Origin: Tyto alba
Lineage: Eukaryota > Chordata > Aves > Strigiformes > Tytonidae
Length of the DNA: 64,000 nt
Assembly (NCBI RefSeq): GCF_018691265.1
Contig: NW_024881313.1
Location: 1,388,501-1,452,500, forward strand
Direction: 5' to 3'
Made by a program: the position numbers and the translations under genes. The first letter of the stretch is position 1; every line of letters begins with the position of its first letter. Under the pieces are notes generated by a model. The model saw nothing but the letters and a program-made list of their open reading frames with translations, searched no databases and was not told where the DNA came from. Below, one piece after another: positions 58,645 through 64,000 of this stretch.

Positions 58645-58950
58645 TTAAAAAAAAAAAATCCCAAATCTCCGCAACCCCTTCCAACATGAGGCATATTCAC
58701 TTTCTTCTTGATTAAATGGTTCCTTTGAATTAACATAAATATTAAGAGCTAAACAAATCCAATCCTCTTCTGATCCATATTTTGGCCAATACACCGAATC
58801 TTCCCTGATAGGTCCTTTAGTCCATTCAAACATACAATAATTTACCATCTTGATCTTACTCTTTCCTCTGGTATACGGGCTGTAATCCCAATTTGCTAAT
58901 TTCTTTCCTAATGGATTGTCTGATGGAATACCGCCTGGTAATTTCTTGTT
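58645..58950 (-). pseudogene. Gag matrix-like N-terminal part
   Basis: Minus-strand frame with NPLGKKLANWD and a WPKYGSEEDW motif, the pattern of an avian class I Gag matrix domain. It is interrupted upstream by a 26-T (A in sense) run at 58953-58978 and downstream by an A12 tract at 58647-58658, so no Gag start can be assigned. Between about 58265 and 58640 lies a C-rich, proline-type linker with C-runs near 58425-58448. Confidence 0.65.
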
Positions 58951-59646
58951 CCTTTTTTTTTTTTTTTTTTTTTTTTTTCTTTTTTTCCCCAGGGTTAGGC
59001 TTTCCCATCCCATTTTCTTTCTTTGTCCCTTCTCCTCCCAGCCTTTCCCTTATGGACTGTGTGGGACATGGCAATCCTTGGCTCCCTATTACCCTGGGAA
59101 CTCAACTACCTATCTCCTAGTGTCTTGTTTACTCAACTAGACTAACTGAAGTGTCTTGTTTCCCCTTTTCCTGGGGAACTCAACTATCCAGCTCCTAGTT
59201 TCTTGTTCACTCAACTGGACTAACTGAAGTGTCTTGTTTCCCCTTCCCTCCCGGGGAGCCGTTCACTCCTTTTCCCTCGCTCCGTCTCTTCACCGGCCGT
59301 CCCCCTCGCGGGAGCACGGACCCACGGTTACAAACACTCCACAACCGCTTCGCCAGTGCGACCTGGGCCTCGCGTCTCACACACACACACCTTTCAGTCC
59401 TCCCCCCAGCCCGCCAGCCGGGCCCTCCTTACAGTCCCCTTTTCGTTGCCCGGGACTTGTGCACAAGGTGTAACGGCTGACGGGGTCTCCAGGGAGCCCT
59501 ACCCCCTCTTTGGCCCACGAGTCCCCCGCCGGGATCGTCACCGTCGACCTCCGATGGCGCCGGAGGGAACCGAAGAGACCCCTGAACTCAGCGGGGCGCG
59601 CCTTCCGTTCAGGGCCCTCCGGCCCCACGGCGGCGAGGCTTCTGTC

Positions 59647-59664
59647 CTCCCGGACGAGCCCCCA
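59647..59664 (-). other. Primer binding site, tRNA-Pro type
   Basis: TGGGGGCTCGTCCGGGAG on the minus strand, two bases after the 5' LTR. It matches the proline tRNA primer site of murine leukaemia-type viruses at 17 of 18 positions. Confidence 0.93.
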
Positions 59665-59666
59665 GT

Positions 59667-60391
59667 TGTGAGAAACAAGCCCACGTATAGATAAAAAAAG
59701 TTTTATTGGGGACAAGGTCAGTGGAGCAAAGAATACAGGGCTGGGTGCAACGGCGCGCCCTGGAGCCAAAAGGGGCTCCCTTTTATTGTATAAATGGTTA
59801 CATGTTCATCTACTCTAGCATCACTACTTCTAGGGATAGGGAGGGAATATTACAATTAATTCCGAGGAATCACTAACATATCCCCCCACCCCAAATTCCT
59901 CCCCTGACGCTTGTGCAGTGCTCCCAGGTGGTCGTGGGCAGGGGTCTGCAGATGAAGGCCCCTAGTCTTCTTCACGGTGTTCGCTAGCTGACCCTTACTG
60001 CTGCACAAACTCAGTCCTGTAGCCACTCTTGTCCTTCAAGTCTGGGCCAATTTGCAGCTCCTTTGTCTTTCTGGCTCAGTGGTTTCAGTTCCTCTCTTAC
60101 CTCAAGGACAAGAGATACCAGGGGTGGCCCGTCCTGTTCTTCCTCTTTCCATTGCAAAGGAGTTACTGCCCTGTGATAGGGACCATCTGGTGAGCATCCC
60201 AAAGAAAAGGGGGGGCTGTTGGGTTGTTGTTTCCTCTGATCAATTCCCCCCCTTCTCTTTTCCCACCAGTAAATTATTTTACTTTTCTTAAAATTTGGAT
60301 CGTTGTACTAATAATAGCTTTAGCCTAACTCAGTAAAAGTAATTGTTTAATTACTTTTAGCGAAAGCAAAATTCTTCTATTATTTATCACA
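59667..60391 (-). repeat. 5' LTR of the provirus (725 bp)
   Basis: Starts TGTGATAAATAATAG at 60391 and ends TTTCTCACA at 59667, with TGTGA/TCACA inverted ends. A TATA-like ATACAATAAAAGG lies near 59790-59780, and a poly(A) signal AATAAA in CCCAATAAAACT near 59708-59700, so U3, R and U5 can be ordered. The adjoining primer site fixes the inner end. Confidence 0.88.
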
Positions 60392-63300
60392 ATGGGAAAA
60401 GGGAAAAATCTTTAAAGGATCTCCAAAAGCCACAGGATGTTTTATGGTAGTATTGCAATAACAATTTACAATAACCTGAGAACTACAGGAAAAGATTAAT
60501 TAGTGAGTGCATATATTAGAGAAATATTATGTTTATATACAGGTTTTCATCAATCAAAAGACCAAAAAGTTGTGGGGTTGGTTGGTTGGTTTGTTTTATT
60601 CTTTTAAAGCATCATTAATATAAAATACTCTTGGTCTAAAAGGATGAAAAAGTACTTTAAAAAATTACAAGTGTCTATTCAAACTGTACTACTGATACCC
60701 TTGCAAACAAACATGTTCTGAATTAAGCATTTGGCCATGTAATGTTTAAGCATGGGAGTTTCAGTAGTGAATTAGTTACTCTGCTGCTCGAACACATAGT
60801 GGTAATGTGTTTTCTGGGTGATTCTCATATCCTCTCCATGCTAAACTTGCTTCATGGTAAAATATACTCCGATTCATCTAGTAACAGATTCACTCTATCT
60901 GCCCCCAGGAACTATTGCAGAGCACGGGAGCAGAGCTGAGGAATGTCCCATTTCCAGCTCTTGAGTTTGAGCTGTTATTAAAACCTATCAGTCTTACTCT
61001 GTAGAAGACAAAATAAAGCCAAAACAAATTGAGCTGAAAATCAGTGAAATTGCTCCGGTATTTAGCAAAACCTGAGAGTATATAATTTTTTCTCTTAAAT
61101 CCTCAACTGACAAATGTCTTTTTCAAATAAAAACCTAGGCCCTAAGCCCAAAAACATCTTTCTGCAAGGTCATAGAGATAGGAGAAGAAAATATAAACAC
61201 TTTCATGTGTTCAGAAGAATTGTTGTCTTTTTTGCTTTTTAAGTACCGGAGATTTAATCTGCTTTCATTTTTTTTTATCTGAGACAATTTGAATTACTTT
61301 CAAGAGGTCTGATATTTCAAAGGATAGTCTATCAGCATTTTCTGAAATTAAAGGCCATTAAAATTCCTCACAGAGTAACTAGAAATGTAGGCATTCACAG
61401 GCAGGAGACATTACAAACCAAGTAATATGTTTTCATATTACTTTACCCATAATTTTCCAGCGATTCATACTCTAACTTCGTTACAGGGTTCCTGAATTTA
61501 ACTTCTGCTTTAAAAGAAGTGAATGAGAAGGAAGTCTAAAATTGGTTATGACCCTCTTGTCTAATGCCAAAGAAACTGAGCCAACATCTCAATTCTCCAC
61601 TTGCGTATTACTTTTTCTGATTGATATAGGGGAAAATTAAATCCTAGTCCTGATGTTGTCAGTTTGCCTCATGTTTTTATTTTTTTTTAATATTTTCTTA
61701 AAAGTTGGTGAAAATTCTAAAATTTCAGCTGAAAGAGCAACTACAACTGTAAGAGTATTTTGATTTGGTTTGTATCTACCCTTAGGGTTGAATGGGAATC
61801 ATGCTTTGCTTGCAAAAGCATATCGTCTCCAGGGCCATCCAGCAGCACAACACTGCAGCCCTTGCAAAGAAGTCTCCATAGTAGCAAGAGCTCCTGCCAC
61901 CGCCGGTGCTGCAGAAAGTGATGATAGTGACACAGAAGTTGATGACAAGCTGACACTGCATATTAATCTCTGGACAAGTGGTTCACAGTCAGCCCATGGT
62001 GCAAAGTCATTTAAGCCATGTCCTGTACTTTGCTCAATGTGTGGGCTTGTATGTGGCAATTAAATTATTTAATTAAGGGCTATTCACCTGCCCACTGTTT
62101 TCTTATGGGAGTTTAAAATTATTTCAGATGCTTTCCTAAGTATAACTAATTAGATTAAATGGAAATGATTTTCTTGAAACTAGCAAAATTATGTCTTTCA
62201 GTAGTTTGTGCTCTTGAGTTAATTCACTCCCAAGGCTTTAATTTCTGGCTATAATCTTAGAACTCCAAACAGATGCAGAATTTTAGTTCTTCCCTTTTTC
62301 TGCAAACTCTCATTCCTGACATCCATCACCAAATTCCTACTACAGTCTCGTGGTGAAGACTTTACAAGTCTTCCCTCTCAAACTTGTCTTGTAATTTCAC
62401 TTTGCTTTCTCTCTTGGAACCACTGTTTTACTGTCTTATTAAAGACTTTTCTCATTTCCTTGAGTCCAGCTTGCATCAGATTCCTTTATATTGTCCTCTG
62501 AAAGTATTCTAAAGCACTAACTGCCTTAAAATAATCTTCATCTTCCACCATATCATCTCTTCACCTCTTTATTCCACTTAGTGATGCAAATAAAATCATT
62601 GTACAATGATGTACACTGAACAATGTCCCACTGTTCTTTTTCATGTCTATCTCTAAATCTTTTGATTTTTTCCATAAAGTTTAAGTGTATCTTATCATCA
62701 ATGAGGCTAACCCAGTCTGGTAGTTTGCTCTTTTTACTTCTTCTTGCTTTCCTTTACTTATGTTAGCCTGTTGCTTAATGCTGAGACTACTTCCACTACT
62801 ATTTTTATGCCTTTCCCCAGCATATTCTTGACACAAAACCTACATTACTGCATACCAAATGGACTCTTTCCCTATACTTGGATCCTTCTCTATACTTCGA
62901 TCCTTTCTTCCCTAAAATGCAAATGCACCTGTTGTTTTTCAGCAGTGAAATGTTTTAAAGATACCTGAAGTATTTTAATAAATGGACCTCCACTCCATGG
63001 GCTGCATCTGACTTTGTGTGTGTCGTATGCTGAGAGATCCTCGAGGAGGGAACTGGACATCTCTCTGTCTGTGGCTAGACACAGACAGTGGTGAAAGTCA
63101 CGTGATAAAGTGAGTTCTGAAGAAGGTTGGTATCTGAACGAGGCTGTCTTAACAGAATAGTAGTACGGGCCTCAAAAACTATGGTGGGTAGATTTTTGAA
63201 TAGCTTACAGTAGAGCTGGTCTGAGCTAGAAGTTGCTGTCTCCCACAGAGGTTTACATTGATGCTTTCAAATAAATCCCCAAATCAGCGTGAGTCAAGAG

Positions 63301-64000
63301 GCCTGCTTCAAAAGTGTTAAGAGACTTCCAGTGGCTAGTAAGCTACATGGGGCAGCAAATCCTACCTCCCAATAACCAGAAATGCCCAGATTCAGGGGAA
63401 AATAGGAGTTAGAGATGCTGCCAACCATTTCTGCAAGAAGGAGTATTTTCCAGCTATTATTACCTACCTCTGTGTTTAATGTTGAATTTGGAAAAGTTAA
63501 ATTAGACTTGTGACCCTGAAAAAAAATGCCAAATTCTGTCAGAAATACCAGTTGTAAGTTATAATAACGGTAGGGTATTCATCTGAAATGTCCAGTTTCA
63601 GGACAATTTTTCTTCTCTCCGTGGGACAGTGGGTTCCTGTGTGTGCATGCACATGTATGCAGGTTCGCAAAGATTTAATCTCTTTGCTATGAGTTATCGT
63701 TACTTCAGTTACCTGCTGCTTCCAGCTACTTCAGCCTTTGAAACTGAAGCAGAACAGTGCAGAAATGACTCTTTCGTTGTCCACACATCCTGATTCTGAT
63801 AGTGCTGAACAAAGCCCTTCCAGTTTGTTAAGGGCTATGACACTTCTGCCACTGAGCATTGACCTCCAACTCTAAAATCACTTTTGTAGGTATAAAGCAG
63901 AAAAAACTCCACGTAGATACAAAAGTAACTAATGCAAGGAGAAACAGACCCTATATATAGACTGAAATAAGTATTTGTGTAACTAAGTGCAACTGGTATT
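60392..64000. other. Gene-poor right flank
   Basis: AT-rich sequence from the provirus to the window end. No repeat recognised. The only notable frame is at 61770-62063, listed separately. Confidence 0.7.
61770..62063 (+). other. Orphan ORF, possible exon
   Basis: 97 codons on the plus strand, slightly richer in GC and CpG than the surroundings, with an acidic serine stretch (AESDDSDTEVDD) and two CxxC-type pairs near the end (CPVLCSMCGLVC). A good acceptor (TATCTACCCTTAG) ends at about 61784. I recognise no family. The minus strand is open as well, which weakens the coding case. Confidence 0.25.

Larger units (their letters stand above)
52999..60391 (-). mobile_element. Defective gammaretrovirus-like endogenous provirus
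   Basis: 7.4-kb provirus on the minus strand. From right to left: 5' LTR (60391-59667), tRNA-Pro-type primer site (59664-59647), leader, gag pieces (matrix, capsid, one CCHC knuckle), protease relic, RNase H, split integrase, a disordered env region, polypurine tract (53054-53038) and a 38-bp piece of 3' LTR. The proline primer site, single zinc knuckle and pol order place it with class I avian ERVs. The reverse transcriptase domain is absent, every gene has stops or shifts except the RNase H frame, and long A/T homopolymers interrupt gag and env. It is not replication-competent. Confidence 0.92.

Noticed and set aside
59377..59769. 130-codon minus-strand frame across the 5' LTR border
   Set aside because: It spans LTR R/U5, the primer site and the leader, which are not translated in this arrangement.
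1..64000. tRNA, rRNA, CRISPR or bacterial-type operons
   Set aside because: None seen. Gene structure is spliced and vertebrate throughout.

Overview
The window reads as a bird nuclear genome. It holds two conserved vertebrate genes in head-to-head order, CR1 retroposons in several states of decay, avian-type ERVL LTRs, and a class I (gammaretrovirus-like) provirus. The species cannot be fixed from the sequence alone.

Left part (1 to about 17.3 kb, minus strand): RAB5A, the early-endosome Rab GTPase. All five coding exons (215 codons) can be assembled with GT/AG splice sites and matching phases. A non-coding first exon lies in a CpG island at 16.5-17.5 kb. That island carries ETS, CRE and E-box/CLEAR-like motifs, a (GGGGCC)4 repeat at the exon 1 donor, and a perfect palindromic RFX X-box at 17,471-17,484.

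Middle (17.5-23.7 kb): an intergenic stretch with a degraded ERVL LTR (19.16-19.71 kb) and homopolymer runs. A second CpG island at 23.74-24.33 kb, partly built from a six-unit GC-rich minisatellite, starts EFHB (CFAP21; plus strand). EFHB runs through 13 coding exons to a stop at 41,927 and an AATAAA at 41,986. The model gives 585 aa with two EF-hands. It lacks about 245 N-terminal residues of the human protein, and its intron 12 holds a possible in-frame alternative last exon. A 2.2-kb 5'-truncated CR1 lies antisense in intron 7.

Right part (42-64 kb): no recognisable host gene. It holds a solo ERVL LTR with an intact 5-bp target duplication (42,841-43,416), an ancient CR1 relic (about 46.83-47.42 kb), a young CR1 copy (51.54-52.42 kb), a small CpG-rich block with two divergent CTCF-like motifs (52.55-52.76 kb), and a defective minus-strand provirus (52,999-60,391). 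The provirus has a 725-bp 5' LTR, a tRNA-Pro-type primer site, broken gag, a pol lacking the reverse transcriptase domain but keeping an open RNase H, a split integrase, a scrambled env region, and only 38 bp of 3' LTR.

RAB5A acts in early endosome fusion. EFHB is a ciliary doublet-microtubule protein. No functional link is known, but in human the two share a divergent promoter region. The X-box beside the RAB5A promoter, 6.6 kb from the first EFHB exon seen here, fits that ancestral arrangement.
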